From positions 682,001-746,000 of the forward strand of contig NZ_CP046977.1 in assembly GCF_030408455.1 (NCBI RefSeq): a stretch of 64,000 nucleotides of DNA, written 5' to 3'. The notes beneath the pieces are model-generated. The model worked only from the letters and a program-made list of their open reading frames with translations, was not told where the DNA came from and made no database searches. Position numbers and translations under genes: made by a program. This document shows, piece after piece, positions 28,183 to 36,725 of the stretch; position 1 is the first letter of the stretch; every line of letters starts with the position of its first letter. The stretch comes from Corynebacterium atrinae. GTDB lineage: Bacteria; Actinomycetota; Actinomycetes; Mycobacteriales; Mycobacteriaceae.

Positions 28183-28488
28183 TTACCAGCTGGACTTACG
28201 GACGCCCGGGAGCTCACCGCGGTGAGCCATCTCGCGCATGCGGACACGGGAAAGACCGAACTTGCGGAGGAAGCCGCGGGGGCGACCATCGTGAGCGTCG
28301 CGGTTGCGGACGCGCACCGGCGAGGCGTCGCGGGGCTGGCGGTTCAGCTCGAACTGAGCCTCCAGGCGGTCCTCGTCGTTGGTGTTCGGGTTGCTGATGA
28401 TGGCCTTGAGCTCAGCGCGACGCTCCGCGTAGCGGGCGACGATTTCCTTGCGCTGCTCGTTCTTGGCGATCTTGGACTTCTTAGCCAT
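28183..28488 (-). CDS. rpsN: 30S ribosomal protein uS14, cysteine-free form
   Basis: A 101-residue S14 of the long, zinc-free type: no CxxC motif, the N-terminus [13 protein letters not shown], and the conserved C-terminal [19 protein letters not shown]. It binds 16S rRNA in the small subunit head. It lies three bases after rpmG and 15 bases before rpsR. Confidence 0.96.
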   Translation of the reverse strand: MAKKSKIAKNEQRKEIVARYAERRAELKAIISNPNTNDEDRLEAQFELNRQPRDASPVRVRNRDAHDGRPRGFLRKFGLSRVRMREMAHRGELPGVRKSSW

Positions 28489-28491
28489 AGA

Positions 28492-28656
28492 TTATCGCTC
28501 CTCGCGGAATTCGACGTGCTTGCGGACGACCGGATCAAACTTCATCAGCGAGATACGATCGGGGTTGTTGCGCTTGTTCTTACGAGTGACGTAGGTGTAA
28601 CCCGTGCCAGCCGTAGACTTCAGCTTGATGATCGGACGAATGTCATTACGTGCCAT
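28492..28656 (-). CDS. rpmG: 50S ribosomal protein bL33, cysteine-free form
   Basis: A 54-residue protein beginning [19 protein letters not shown], followed by [15 protein letters not shown] and ending KHVEFREER. It is the zinc-free (C-) form of L33: no cysteine is present. It lies three bases after rpmB and three bases before rpsN. It is short but certain, because the whole sequence fits L33 and the operon order is conserved. Confidence 0.95.
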   Translation of the reverse strand: MARNDIRPIIKLKSTAGTGYTYVTRKNKRNNPDRISLMKFDPVVRKHVEFREER

Positions 28657-28659
28657 TAC

Positions 28660-28896
28660 TTAGATCTTCTCCCCACGTGCGCGAATCTTGGCGACAACGG
28701 ACTCAATGCCATCGCGATCGATGATCTTGATTCCCTTGGTGGAAACAGTCAGGGTGATGGTACGGCCCAAAGAGGGCACAAAATACCGACGACGCTGCAC
28801 GTTGGGGTTCCAACGGCGCGAAGTGCGGCGGTGCGAGTGCGAGACGGACTTACCGAACTGCGGCTTGCGTCCCGTGACCTGGCAAATAGCCGACAT
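28660..28896 (-). CDS. rpmB: 50S ribosomal protein bL28, zinc-free form
   Basis: A 78-residue L28 beginning [15 protein letters not shown]. Only one cysteine (C5) remains, so it cannot form the four-cysteine zinc site; the sequence matches the C- paralogue of M. tuberculosis ([15 protein letters not shown]) rather than the C+ form. It is first in the rpmB-rpmG-rpsN-rpsR operon and has its own promoter and a leader of about 95 nt. Confidence 0.96.
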   Translation of the reverse strand: MSAICQVTGRKPQFGKSVSHSHRRTSRRWNPNVQRRRYFVPSLGRTITLTVSTKGIKIIDRDGIESVVAKIRARGEKI

Positions 28897-28939
28897 GGAC
28901 TTTCTTTCTCCTAGCCGCCCACATCACAGCAATCTGATT

Positions 28940-28970
28940 GCGCCGCACCAACTGATAAAGGTTGGGGCGC
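28940..28970 (-). promoter_or_regulatory. Hairpin in the rpmB leader
   Basis: GCGCC (28940-28944) pairs with GGCGC (28966-28970), and CCAAC (28948-28952) with GTTGG (28961-28965), leaving an 8-nt loop and a 3-nt bulge. It sits in the 5' untranslated region of rpmB, about 45 nt before the start codon. It could be an autoregulatory site; that is inference. Confidence 0.5.
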
Positions 28971-28999
28971 CATCGAACAGCCAGCTGACGGGGCGTAGA

Positions 29000-29028
29000 C
29001 GTATACTTTCGACAACAGCAAGGGACAA
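29000..29028 (-). promoter_or_regulatory. Promoter of the ribosomal protein operon
   Basis: On the minus strand TTGTCC (29023-29028) and TATACG (29000-29005) are exactly 17 bp apart, giving a transcript start about 95 nt before rpmB. No Zur-box-like palindrome is seen nearby. Confidence 0.6.
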
Positions 29029-29065
29029 CCCTACAGAATTTCGGCCCGAAATCCTAATCCCGCGT

Positions 29066-29689
29066 TCACTGCCCGAAAGCCTTGGATAGCCGCAGCGCCA
29101 GCATCGTCCGATCTCGGGCATGAAGCTTGCGTAATAGCGCCGAGACATGGTTTTTCACCGTCCCCTCCGCGAGGTGGAGGTTGGCGGCAATTTCCTGGTT
29201 GTTGAGCCCCTGTGACACCAGCTTGGCGACGACGCGTTCGGTCCGGGTCAGCACCGCCAGCTCTCCCTCCCGGTCGTTGCTTTTCGACGCCCAAGCGTGT
29301 CGCGCAATGCGGGGGTCCAGGACCAGGCCGCCGTCCACGGCGGCCCGGATTGCTTCTGCCAGGTCGTCGGGGGAGACGTCTTTGAGAAGGTAACCCGCGG
29401 CGCCGGCTGTGAGGAGCCGGTCGACGAGGGAGGCGTCGTCGAAGGTGGTGAGCACGAGGGTCGGGATGTGAGGGGCGCATAGGGTGACCACAGCGAGGCC
29501 GTCGGTGTCGGGCATGGCGGCGTCGGTGATGACGATGTCCACGCGGTGCTCCCGAGCCAGGGTCAACGCCTGGGAGCCGTCGGTGGTGGTGGCGACGATG
29601 TCGATGCCATCGATAGTGTCGAATAACAGAGACAGGCCGCGGAGCAGCATGAGGTGGTCGTCGATAAGCAATGCTTTGATGGAGGTCAT
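29066..29689 (-). CDS. NarL/LuxR-family response regulator
   Basis: A 207-residue regulator. The receiver domain has DD at residues 10-11, phospho-acceptor D56 in IVITDAAMPD and the K in YLLKDVSP. The C-terminal LuxR helix-turn-helix is LTRTERVVAKLVSQGLNNQEI...VKNHVSALLRKL. Its start overlaps the sensor kinase stop (ATGA). Palindromes near the divergent protease start are candidate targets. Confidence 0.93.
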   Translation of the reverse strand: MTSIKALLIDDHLMLLRGLSLLFDTIDGIDIVATTTDGSQALTLAREHRVDIVITDAAMPDTDGLAVVTLCAPHIPTLVLTTFDDASLVDRLLTAGAAGYLLKDVSPDDLAEAIRAAVDGGLVLDPRIARHAWASKSNDREGELAVLTRTERVVAKLVSQGLNNQEIAANLHLAEGTVKNHVSALLRKLHARDRTMLALRLSKAFGQ

Positions 29690-30774
29690 GGTGCCTCCGA
29701 GATGACGAGGCTAAGGCGGCTGCCGCCACCGAGGCCGCCGTGGGGGTGGATATCCAACCGATAGCCGTGGGTTGCGGCGGATTGTTGGAGATGACGCAGG
29801 CCGAAGCTGGGTTCCGCGTCGTTGCCGCGGCCGTTGTCGGACACTGAGATGCTCCCGTCCGACACAATGATGTGCGCGTGATCGGCGCCCGAGTGCCGAA
29901 GAACGTTGGTGAGTGCTTCCTGGACAAAGCGGACTTTGAAGGCGACGCAACCGGGATCGGTCTCAGGCTGGGACTGCTCATCGACCACGGTGACTGACAG
30001 GCTCGTGGTGTCAAACGTGGCGGCAAACTCCCGCAGGGTCTGCGCCAGCTCGGGTGCATCGTTGGCGTGGTCGACGGCGACAGGTCGCATGGCCCGCACA
30101 GTCGCGCGCATGAGATCCAGCGCTTCGGTGGTGGAATGCCGTGCCCGCTGGACTTCCTCCCGCGCGCGCTGGGGATCTCGGTCGATCATGCGGGAGGAGA
30201 AATCGAGGCCGAGCCCAATCGTGGTGAGCCGATGCCCCAGCCCGTCGTGCAGCGAGGCCGCAATTCTCTCGCGTTCGTGGGCGTAGGCCAGTTCCGTGGA
30301 ATGCCGCAAGTTTTCCCGCAGCTCCTCGAGCATGCGTTGATTGCGTTGAAAAAGCTCGGCGAGAGCGAGACCGGCGGCGGCGACGAGGACAGCGGCGGTC
30401 GTTTCGAGGAGAATGCGTTCGATAGGGCTGCCAATGCCGATGTGGGCTGTCATGGTAGTGAGCACCACAACTAACGCATAACACGCAGCTGCGACTCTTC
30501 CCAGACTGATGAGCAGAACAACGAGTGTGATCCATTGAATACCGATGCTCACCATCGAATCCGCGATGATGAAGGAGGCGAAGGAAATCACAGAGAAGAC
30601 GACAGCGGTGCTGGGGCGCGTGAGCCTGATCCATATGACCCAGGCGACCAAGAGGAGGACGGCGCTGGCTATTCCGGCCAGCTGCCACTTCGGTGGACGG
30701 TCTTCGGAGAGGACGGCGCTGAGGAATAAGAACATGGCAGTGCCGAAAAAGAAGCTAAGGAGCCTTCGGTCCAT
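29686..30774 (-). CDS. Sensor histidine kinase, HisKA_3 (NarX/DesK) type
   Basis: A 362-residue kinase: about six predicted membrane segments in residues 5-150 with little extracytoplasmic sequence, then the HisKA_3 box ERIAASLHDGLGHRLTTIGL with the phospho-accepting His, and a C-terminal ATPase with VRFVQEALTN.LRHSGA and SDNGRGN. It likely senses a membrane or intramembrane signal and phosphorylates the LuxR regulator encoded downstream. ATG 30774 is used; a GTG lies nine bases upstream. Confidence 0.9.
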   Translation of the reverse strand: MDRRLLSFFFGTAMFLFLSAVLSEDRPPKWQLAGIASAVLLLVAWVIWIRLTRPSTAVVFSVISFASFIIADSMVSIGIQWITLVVLLISLGRVAAACYALVVVLTTMTAHIGIGSPIERILLETTAAVLVAAAGLALAELFQRNQRMLEELRENLRHSTELAYAHERERIAASLHDGLGHRLTTIGLGLDFSSRMIDRDPQRAREEVQRARHSTTEALDLMRATVRAMRPVAVDHANDAPELAQTLREFAATFDTTSLSVTVVDEQSQPETDPGCVAFKVRFVQEALTNVLRHSGADHAHIIVSDGSISVSDNGRGNDAEPSFGLRHLQQSAATHGYRLDIHPHGGLGGGSRLSLVISEAP

Positions 30775-30799
30775 ACCTCCCACGCTACCGGCGGGAGAC

Positions 30800-30815
30800 C
30801 ATGACTCGGGTCATG
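30800..30815. promoter_or_regulatory. CATGAC palindrome between kinase and CPBP genes
   Basis: CATGAC-TCGG-GTCATG is a perfect 6-bp-arm palindrome in the divergent gap. A related stretch, TCATGACCCGA, overlaps the start codon of the protease gene (about 30884-30894). It could be the operator of the LuxR-type regulator. Confidence 0.45.
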
Positions 30816-30885
30816 ACTTTGGGGCCTAAAAACTCGTGACCCACGGGGGTTCTGCAATGAGTGGTGGGGTCATAGCGTCGAACTC

Positions 30886-31770
30886 ATGACCCGAAACAAC
30901 ACCTTCGAGCCCGTTCAGCCACTGCTACCAGCTAACTGGTGGGGGCTGGCACTTCGGGCGGTACTCGGAACCCTGCTCATTGTCGTGGCCAACCTCGTTC
31001 GCTTGCCTTTCCATCATTGGGCGGAGGCCGCCTTCCCAAGCCCTAATGCCAATCTCGCCGCGACGACCGTCATCTTTCTGCTCACCCCGGCGGTGGTCAT
31101 TCCAGCGGTGGCGGCATGGATGCGCTGGGTAGAGAAGGCCCCGATCGGTGTCACGGGCCTCCTGCGAGTTCGCAAGATCATCCCTGGCATGGCAGGCGGC
31201 ATAGCGCTGGCGGCTGTGGCGGTGGCCGCGGGGTGGGCGATCCTCGTCCTCGTCGACGCTGCCAGCACCTCAAACCCGCCTCTGGACGATCTCGCAGCAT
31301 CGAACCTAGCTCTCATACTGCTTTTCATGACTACCCGTGCCTTCCTCCTGCAGGGGTTGCCCGAAGAACTCATCTTCCGCGGTTGGCTCTTTCACCTCAC
31401 GCGGCACCGTCCCCTCCTTACCGTTGCGTGGACTACCGTGGCGTTTACCGTCATCCACCTCACTTCCTCCGGCGGGCAACAGAACTTTGGTGATCGCCTC
31501 TTCTACCTCATGGTCCCGTTCGGCATGGGATTGCTGGCTGGATCCGTGGTGTTGTGGAAGGGACTGTGGTGGGCCGTGGGCACCCACGGCGGCTTTCACG
31601 TGTCATTGGAAATCGCCTCCGCCATCTATCCCCTGGAGTTAGGCCGTATAGCTTGGGTGACGTTGGGAGTATCGCAAGCCCTCGTTGGTGCGGGAATCGT
31701 CTGGTGGTGGTTACGTGCCCGCACAGCAGCGGAGGCGGGAGCGAAGGCGTCACAGCAGGTAATTTCATAA
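30886..31770 (+). CDS. CPBP-family intramembrane metalloprotease
   Basis: A 294-residue polytopic protein with the three CPBP (Abi/CAAX-protease) motifs: LPEELIFRGWLF (EExxxR), FTVIHL, and a final HGGFH. Bacterial members are intramembrane proteases, some tied to bacteriocin self-immunity. It is divergent from the HisKA_3/LuxR pair and shares palindromic sequences with it, so it may be a target of that system. The substrate is unknown. Confidence 0.88.
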   Translation: MTRNNTFEPVQPLLPANWWGLALRAVLGTLLIVVANLVRLPFHHWAEAAFPSPNANLAATTVIFLLTPAVVIPAVAAWMRWVEKAPIGVTGLLRVRKIIPGMAGGIALAAVAVAAGWAILVLVDAASTSNPPLDDLAASNLALILLFMTTRAFLLQGLPEELIFRGWLFHLTRHRPLLTVAWTTVAFTVIHLTSSGGQQNFGDRLFYLMVPFGMGLLAGSVVLWKGLWWAVGTHGGFHVSLEIASAIYPLELGRIAWVTLGVSQALVGAGIVWWWLRARTAAEAGAKASQQVIS

Positions 31771-31906
31771 ATCCGATGCTCACGGGTAGTATGTTCCGAG
31801 TTGTCAATCTCCAACCCAACTCAGGCACGATCGTGGCCTCTGCTGAGCATGTATTCGGCACGCTGTGAACCGACCTGATGTTCCATCCTGAGGGAATCGA
31901 GAATTT

Positions 31907-32173
31907 ATGAAGAAGGATATCCACCCCGACTACCACCCGGTGGTCTTCCAGGACGCCGGCACTGGTTTCCAGTTCCTGACCCGTTCTACCGTCAAGAGCG
32001 AGCGCTCTGTGACCTGGGAAGACGGGAACGAGTACCCGTTGATCGTCGTTGACGTCACCAGCGAGTCCCACCCGTTCTGGACCGGTGCGCAGCGTGTCAT
32101 GGACACCGCTGGTCGCGTCGAGAAGTTCGAGAAGCGTTTCGGCGGCATGGCCCGTCGCAAGAAGAAGGCTTAA
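31907..32173 (+). CDS. rpmE2: 50S ribosomal protein bL31, type B
   Basis: An 88-residue type-B L31, starting [14 protein letters not shown], with [23 protein letters not shown] and a basic tail. Type B lacks the zinc cysteines of type A. It is followed after 15 bp by rpmF. A transcript start some distance upstream is likely since a TAGTAT hexamer lies near 31788. Confidence 0.96.
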   Translation: MKKDIHPDYHPVVFQDAGTGFQFLTRSTVKSERSVTWEDGNEYPLIVVDVTSESHPFWTGAQRVMDTAGRVEKFEKRFGGMARRKKKA

Positions 32174-32188
32174 GGAGGGTAAAGAACC

Positions 32189-32362
32189 ATGGCAGTTCCG
32201 AAGTTTAAAAAGTCCCGCGCTAACACGCGCATGCGTCGCTCCCAGTGGAAGGCCGACAACGTCGCCCTCCAAGAGGTGAAGATCGATGGTCAGACTGTTC
32301 GCGTTCCGCGTCGTCTGGTCAAGGCTGCACAGCTTGGCCTGGTTGAGGTTGAGCAGTTCTAG
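32189..32362 (+). CDS. rpmF: 50S ribosomal protein bL32, cysteine-free form
   Basis: A 57-residue L32, [20 protein letters not shown] onward, with no cysteine and hence no zinc site. GGAGGGT lies ten bases before the ATG. It forms an operon with rpmE2 and ends before a strong terminator. Confidence 0.95.
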   Translation: MAVPKFKKSRANTRMRRSQWKADNVALQEVKIDGQTVRVPRRLVKAAQLGLVEVEQF

Positions 32363-32390
32363 CCTTTACCTGTAGCTATGCAAGCGATTG

Positions 32391-32434
32391 CACCGGTTGT
32401 TCCCGTATTAAAGCGGAGGGCAACCGGTGTTTTT
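32391..32434 (+). terminator. Terminator of rpmE2-rpmF
   Basis: CACCGGTTG (32391-32399) pairs perfectly with CAACCGGTG (32421-32429), with inner CCC/GGG, followed by TTTTT. A textbook rho-independent terminator 29 bp after rpmF. Confidence 0.95.
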
Positions 32435-32448
32435 GTTTCCGCGTGATA

Positions 32449-32461
32449 CATAATGGCTTCT
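32449..32461 (+). promoter_or_regulatory. -10 element for leaderless mprA
   Basis: CATAAT (32449-32454) precedes the ATG at 32462 by seven bases, and there is no Shine-Dalgarno. This spacing favours the downstream ATG over the one at 32453. Confidence 0.5.
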
Positions 32462-33157
32462 ATGAAGATTCTTGTAGTCGATGACGAACAGGCCGTCCGC
32501 GAGTCTCTGAGGCGGTCCCTGGCGTTCAACGGATATGATGTTGTGCTGGCCGAAGATGGCGTTGAGGCCCTCGAGGAGATCCCGCGCGTTCAGCCAGATC
32601 TGATCATCGTCGACGTCATGATGCCGCGGATGGATGGTCTGGAAGTATGTCGCAACTTGCGCAGTTCCGGGTATGACCGACCGATCCTCGTGCTCACCGC
32701 GCGTGATGGAGTTTCCGATCGGGTGGCTGGCCTGGACGCGGGCGCGGATGATTACTTGCCTAAGCCCTTTGCACTGGAGGAGCTCTTGGCCCGTGTACGT
32801 TCCCTTTTGCGGCGCGCCGCCGTGGAAGCTGCTCCGCAGATTGAGGACACGAAGAAGCTCGAGTTCGAGGATTTGACCTTGGACCCCGAAACTCGGGACG
32901 TGATGCGCGGGAAGCGGGGGATCAGCCTGACCCGTACGGAGTTTTCCCTTCTACGCCTGCTAATGCAGAACCCGCGGCGCGTGCTCTCCCGGAACACCAT
33001 CCTCGAAGAGGTCTGGGGTTATGACTTCCCCACTTCTGGCAATGCACTCGAGGTCTACATTGGCTATCTTCGTCGCAAGACCGAGGCTGACGGCGAGATC
33101 CGCTTAATCCACACTGTTCGCGGTGTAGGTTACGTCCTGCGGGAAACCGCTCCGTGA
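32462..33157 (+). CDS. mprA: MprA-type (CgtR2) OmpR-family response regulator
   Basis: A 231-residue OmpR-family regulator with receiver D51 in [13 protein letters not shown] in [13 protein letters not shown], and a winged-helix DNA-binding domain ([20 protein letters not shown]...GYLRRKTE). With the kinase and HtrA-like protease that follow it matches MprAB-PepD of mycobacteria and CgtRS2 of C. glutamicum, which respond to envelope stress. Its stop overlaps the kinase start. Confidence 0.92.
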   Translation: MKILVVDDEQAVRESLRRSLAFNGYDVVLAEDGVEALEEIPRVQPDLIIVDVMMPRMDGLEVCRNLRSSGYDRPILVLTARDGVSDRVAGLDAGADDYLPKPFALEELLARVRSLLRRAAVEAAPQIEDTKKLEFEDLTLDPETRDVMRGKRGISLTRTEFSLLRLLMQNPRRVLSRNTILEEVWGYDFPTSGNALEVYIGYLRRKTEADGEIRLIHTVRGVGYVLRETAP

Positions 33158-34641
33158 TTTTGCGCCGTCTGGCTATCAACGCTGAGACCGCTGCTCCTGA
33201 GAAGGAGACTCCAGCGTCGGCGGCCGCCGGCCCGCGTGGTTCCTGGTCTCAGCGAGCCACGCTTAAGATGCGCTTGGCGGTATTCACGGCCGCCATGGTG
33301 ACTATAGCCGTGGGCACGATCTCGATCATTGCCTATTGGACGGTGTCGTCCGCCTTGACTGCTTCCGTCGATCGGGAGCTCGAGGCGAAGGCTGGCATCC
33401 TCATGCGCCAAGCGATCGATCCGCTGCGCCTGCCGTATTTGAAGTCAGATTTGGAGCAGTTTAAGCAGTTCAACCCCAATACTCGCGTGTCTGTCTCGCC
33501 GCCGGGGTGGACTTTTAGCACGGGCGATACTATCCCCATCGGCGGGGACTTTAAGGTGATGGGGGATTCGTCCATCCAGTCCATCCGTACTGTCGCTGGT
33601 GAGCGGATTTTGGCTCGTTACGACACGCTGGGCACCACTGTCGTCGTTGCTCAAAACATGGACCCGACTCACCAACTCATCACGTCTTTGGGCATTGTGT
33701 TGTTGGTCATTTCCTTCATCGGCGTGTTGGTGGCTATTACCGCAGGCGTTGTTATCTCCACCGCGGGGTTGACTCCGTTGTGGCGCTTGCAAAGGGCGGT
33801 GGACTACGTGACCCGGACGGACGATCTGCGTCCGATCGCGGTCGTCGGAAATGACGAGCTTGCTCACCTCACCCGCTCCTTCAATGCCATGCTGGCCACA
33901 CTCCAGGAATCGCGAGTGCGGCAGGCCCAGCTGGTGGCAGACGCCGGGCATGAACTCAAAACCCCGTTGACGTCGATGCGGACCAATATTGAGTTCCTCA
34001 TGATGCTCAATCGGCCTGGGGAGCCCAACCGCCTCAGCGAGCAGGACCGGCAGGATTTGGAAAGAGATGTTCTTGCGCAGATGGAGGAGCTTTCTACCCT
34101 CATTGGCGATTTGGTTGACTTGGCCCGCGAGGATGCCCCCAGCGCTGTGACCGAAGAGGTTGATGTGGAAGAGATCATTGGTTCCTCCCTGGAGAGGGTC
34201 AAGCGCCGTCGCCCCGATGTCACTTTTGAGCTGCACACCATGCCGTGGATGCTGTACGGGGATCCCTTCGCGTTGGGGCGTTCCGTGGTCAATCTCATGG
34301 ATAACGCGGCTAAGTGGTCTCCGCCGGATGGCACCGTGGTCATCACCATGCGCCAGGTGGGGGACAATGTCGAGATATCCTTTGTCGATTCCGGCCCGGG
34401 TATTAAGGAAGAAAACCATGAGCGAGTGTTTGAGCGCTTCTATCGCGCCCCCGAGGCTCGGGCTTTGCCGGGTTCGGGTTTGGGCCTGGCCATTGTCAAG
34501 CAAGTCAGTGAGCGGCATGGTGGCAGCATTCGCGTCGAGTCTTCCGATGACAGCGGTACCGACATGCGCTTGGTCCTCCCCGGTCTCAGCAACGGGTCGC
34601 CGGGGCGAATGGCCCACCTAAATGTAGACTCACCCAGGTAA
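33154..34641 (+). CDS. mprB: MprB-type (CgtS2) sensor histidine kinase
   Basis: A 495-residue kinase: transmembrane segment about 41-62, an extracytoplasmic sensor of about 110 residues, a second transmembrane segment about 177-203, HAMP (to about 255), the HisKA box with H266 in [12 protein letters not shown], and an ATPase domain with [16 protein letters not shown] and [14 protein letters not shown] start overlaps mprA by four bases. In mycobacteria MprB senses unfolded envelope proteins and is restrained by DnaK and tuned by the HtrA protease. Confidence 0.93.
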   Translation: MILRRLAINAETAAPEKETPASAAAGPRGSWSQRATLKMRLAVFTAAMVTIAVGTISIIAYWTVSSALTASVDRELEAKAGILMRQAIDPLRLPYLKSDLEQFKQFNPNTRVSVSPPGWTFSTGDTIPIGGDFKVMGDSSIQSIRTVAGERILARYDTLGTTVVVAQNMDPTHQLITSLGIVLLVISFIGVLVAITAGVVISTAGLTPLWRLQRAVDYVTRTDDLRPIAVVGNDELAHLTRSFNAMLATLQESRVRQAQLVADAGHELKTPLTSMRTNIEFLMMLNRPGEPNRLSEQDRQDLERDVLAQMEELSTLIGDLVDLAREDAPSAVTEEVDVEEIIGSSLERVKRRRPDVTFELHTMPWMLYGDPFALGRSVVNLMDNAAKWSPPDGTVVITMRQVGDNVEISFVDSGPGIKEENHERVFERFYRAPEARALPGSGLGLAIVKQVSERHGGSIRVESSDDSGTDMRLVLPGLSNGSPGRMAHLNVDSPR

Positions 34642-34694
34642 CGTACAGATTGAGTCCAGCGCTACCTCAGTGGACAAGAGAACAATGAGGATCC

Positions 34695-35888
34695 ATGAAC
34701 GACGAGACCAATCCCACCAATGAGCCGACGGCTCGCTCACCTTATTCTTCGTGGGGCCAACAGGAAGAACAGCCCCAAAGTGTAAACGAAGCTCCCGCCC
34801 CCGAATCCCAACAGTCGCCCAAGCGCACCGTCGGTTTGGGCACCGCACTGGCGCTCATGCTGGTCGGCTCGGTGGCAGCAGGCAGCATCACCGGAGTTGT
34901 AGCGTCCAACATGGCGGGGAACGAGTCCGCGGAGGTTGTCAACTCCTTGCGGGAACCGAGCCAGCCCGCCGCCTCTGCACCCGCCGGTGGCGTCGAACGG
35001 GTTGCGGCTAACGTCCTGCCGACGGTGGTGTCTATTCAAGTAGCCACCCGTACCAGCGGCAGCGAAGGTTCCGGGTCGATCATCTCCTCCGACGGCTATG
35101 TGCTGACCAATCACCACGTCGTGTCCGGCGCCGATGTTGGCGGTCAGATACAGGTCACGCTAAACGACGGCCGCGTCGTCCCCGCCGACTACGTCGCCTC
35201 CGACGCGGACACGGACATCGCCGTCATCAAGATGCGGGATGTGTCCGGGCTGCCGACCATCACGTTCGGCGACTCTAACTCGCTCAGCGTGGGGCAAGAA
35301 GTCGTGGCGATTGGTTCGCCGCTGGGTCTGAGCTCGACCGTGACTTCGGGCATTGTTTCCTCGATGAACCGCCCCGTGCGTGCCTCGGACAGTGGTGGGG
35401 AGTCCTCTCTTATCGACGCCATCCAGACAGACGCCGCTATCAACCCCGGCAACTCGGGCGGGCCTCTCGTCGACATGGAAGGCCACTTGATCGGTATGAA
35501 CTCTGTGATTGCCTCCATGAGTAGTGGAGGAGAGGCTGGTTCTATCGGTCTGGGCTTTGCTATTCCTTCGAATTTTGCCAAGCGAGTGGCGGATCAGTTG
35601 ATGACGACAGGCAAGGCGACTCAGCCCATGCTTGGCGTGCAGGTTGCAGCCCGGACTGATGTGGAAGGGGCGCTCATCGCTTCTGTGGAGCCCAATGGGC
35701 CGGCTGCGCAGGCGGGGCTCGCCACTGGTGACGTGGTCACCCGCCTCAATGATCGCAAGATCGATGACCCCGACTCGCTGATCGCGGCGGTACGTTCCCA
35801 GGGCTTCGGGGACACGGTCAGCCTTGAGGTAGTGCAGACTGATACGGGTCAGACTCGAACGGTAGAGGTTACGCTGACCTCGGAGTAG
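34695..35888 (+). CDS. Membrane-anchored HtrA/PepD serine protease
   Basis: A 397-residue protein with a disordered cytoplasmic N-terminus, one transmembrane helix (46-70), a trypsin-like domain with the triad H141 (TNHHVV), D174 (DTDIAV) and S254 (GNSGGPL), and one PDZ domain (about 300-395). It degrades or refolds damaged envelope proteins outside the membrane. The gene directly follows mprAB, as pepD does in mycobacteria, so it is a likely MprA target. The symbol pepD is avoided because it names other enzymes. Confidence 0.93.
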   Translation: MNDETNPTNEPTARSPYSSWGQQEEQPQSVNEAPAPESQQSPKRTVGLGTALALMLVGSVAAGSITGVVASNMAGNESAEVVNSLREPSQPAASAPAGGVERVAANVLPTVVSIQVATRTSGSEGSGSIISSDGYVLTNHHVVSGADVGGQIQVTLNDGRVVPADYVASDADTDIAVIKMRDVSGLPTITFGDSNSLSVGQEVVAIGSPLGLSSTVTSGIVSSMNRPVRASDSGGESSLIDAIQTDAAINPGNSGGPLVDMEGHLIGMNSVIASMSSGGEAGSIGLGFAIPSNFAKRVADQLMTTGKATQPMLGVQVAARTDVEGALIASVEPNGPAAQAGLATGDVVTRLNDRKIDDPDSLIAAVRSQGFGDTVSLEVVQTDTGQTRTVEVTLTSE

Positions 35889-35950
35889 ATTTAGCTCCAA
35901 CAGCCCTCCACTCAGGCCCCACGACTTATGAATTGCAGGATGGATAGAAG

Positions 35951-36532
35951 ATGATGATTTCATCCCCGGATGTGTCGCGTTCCTCGGCGTTGCTCGATGT
36001 CGGAGAGCCGGATGAGGAGTTCCTTTTCGCCTCTGAACAGGAGGAAAGGCGCCAAGCCCAGCGTCGAGCCCTCGTTGTCCTCATCTCAGATCACGCTATC
36101 GGATCAGGAGAGGACACGGACCGGGTCGTCGCCGAGCTCTTAGTCGAGGCCGACTTCGCGGTGGACGCTGTGGTGTCGGTGAAGTCGAAGAAGTCCCAGA
36201 TTCGGCAAGCGATTGAGACTGGGGTGGTCGGCGGCGTTGATCTCGTGCTCACCATTGGTGGTACGGGGGTAGGCCCGCGAGACAAGACTCCGGAGGCCAC
36301 GCGGGTCTTGCTGGATCAGATGGTCCCGGGCATTGCTCAGGCGCTGCGTTCCTCAGGGTTGGCGTGCGGCGCGGTGGATGCCTGTACCTCGCGGGGAATC
36401 GCTGGGGTGTCGGGCTCGACGGTGATCGTTAACCTCGCCGCTTCCCGCTCAGCGGTGCGTGACGGGATGGCGACGTTGACGCCACTGGTTCATCATCTGA
36501 TTGATCAGCTGCAAAAGTACAGCGTTGAGTAG
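35951..36532 (+). CDS. mog: MoaB/Mog-family molybdopterin adenylyltransferase
   Basis: A 193-residue protein with the MoCF-binding fold: LVVLISDHAIGSGEDT, LVLTIGGTGVGPRDKTPEAT and the C-terminal SGSTVIVNLAAS. Mog adenylylates molybdopterin before metal insertion. The first 30 residues extend beyond the usual N-terminus. In this chromosome region it follows the HtrA gene as in C. glutamicum. Whether it serves true molybdenum cofactor synthesis is not shown by the neighbours. Confidence 0.88.
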   Translation: MMISSPDVSRSSALLDVGEPDEEFLFASEQEERRQAQRRALVVLISDHAIGSGEDTDRVVAELLVEADFAVDAVVSVKSKKSQIRQAIETGVVGGVDLVLTIGGTGVGPRDKTPEATRVLLDQMVPGIAQALRSSGLACGAVDACTSRGIAGVSGSTVIVNLAASRSAVRDGMATLTPLVHHLIDQLQKYSVE

Positions 36533-36722
36533 AAAGCGGCGGCGGGTGGAGCGGCGTTCCGACGCCGTGGACTATGACCGCACGGCGGATACTCCGAGTG
36601 CCTTTTTAGACAAAGAAAAACCCGCTGATGATCAGCGGGTGGTGATCCTCGACCCAGAGGCCGAGGACCAGTTAGTGGGAGAGGATTTCTGGCGCGAGCA
36701 GCGCCCTCCCCACTACGAGTGA
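36525..36722 (+). CDS. Small acidic hypothetical protein
   Basis: A 65-residue protein conserved in position after mog in corynebacteria. It starts basic (SRKRRRVERR) and becomes acidic with the ending GEDFWREQRPPHYE. The TTG at 36525 overlaps the mog stop by eight bases; ATG 36501 and GTG 36546 are alternatives. It has no transmembrane segment or known motif. Its coding sequence contains a perfect palindrome serving as terminator for convergent mscL. Function unknown. Confidence 0.6.
   Translation: MSRKRRRVERRSDAVDYDRTADTPSAFLDKEKPADDQRVVILDPEAEDQLVGEDFWREQRPPHYE
36616..36639 (-). terminator. Terminator of mscL embedded in the convergent gene
   Basis: CCCGCTGAT (36621-36629) and ATCAGCGGG (36631-36639) form a 9-bp-arm palindrome. 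On the minus strand it is followed by TTTTT, 87 bp after the mscL stop, while on the plus strand it encodes part of the small hypothetical protein. Confidence 0.8.
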
Positions 36723-36725
36723 GAT

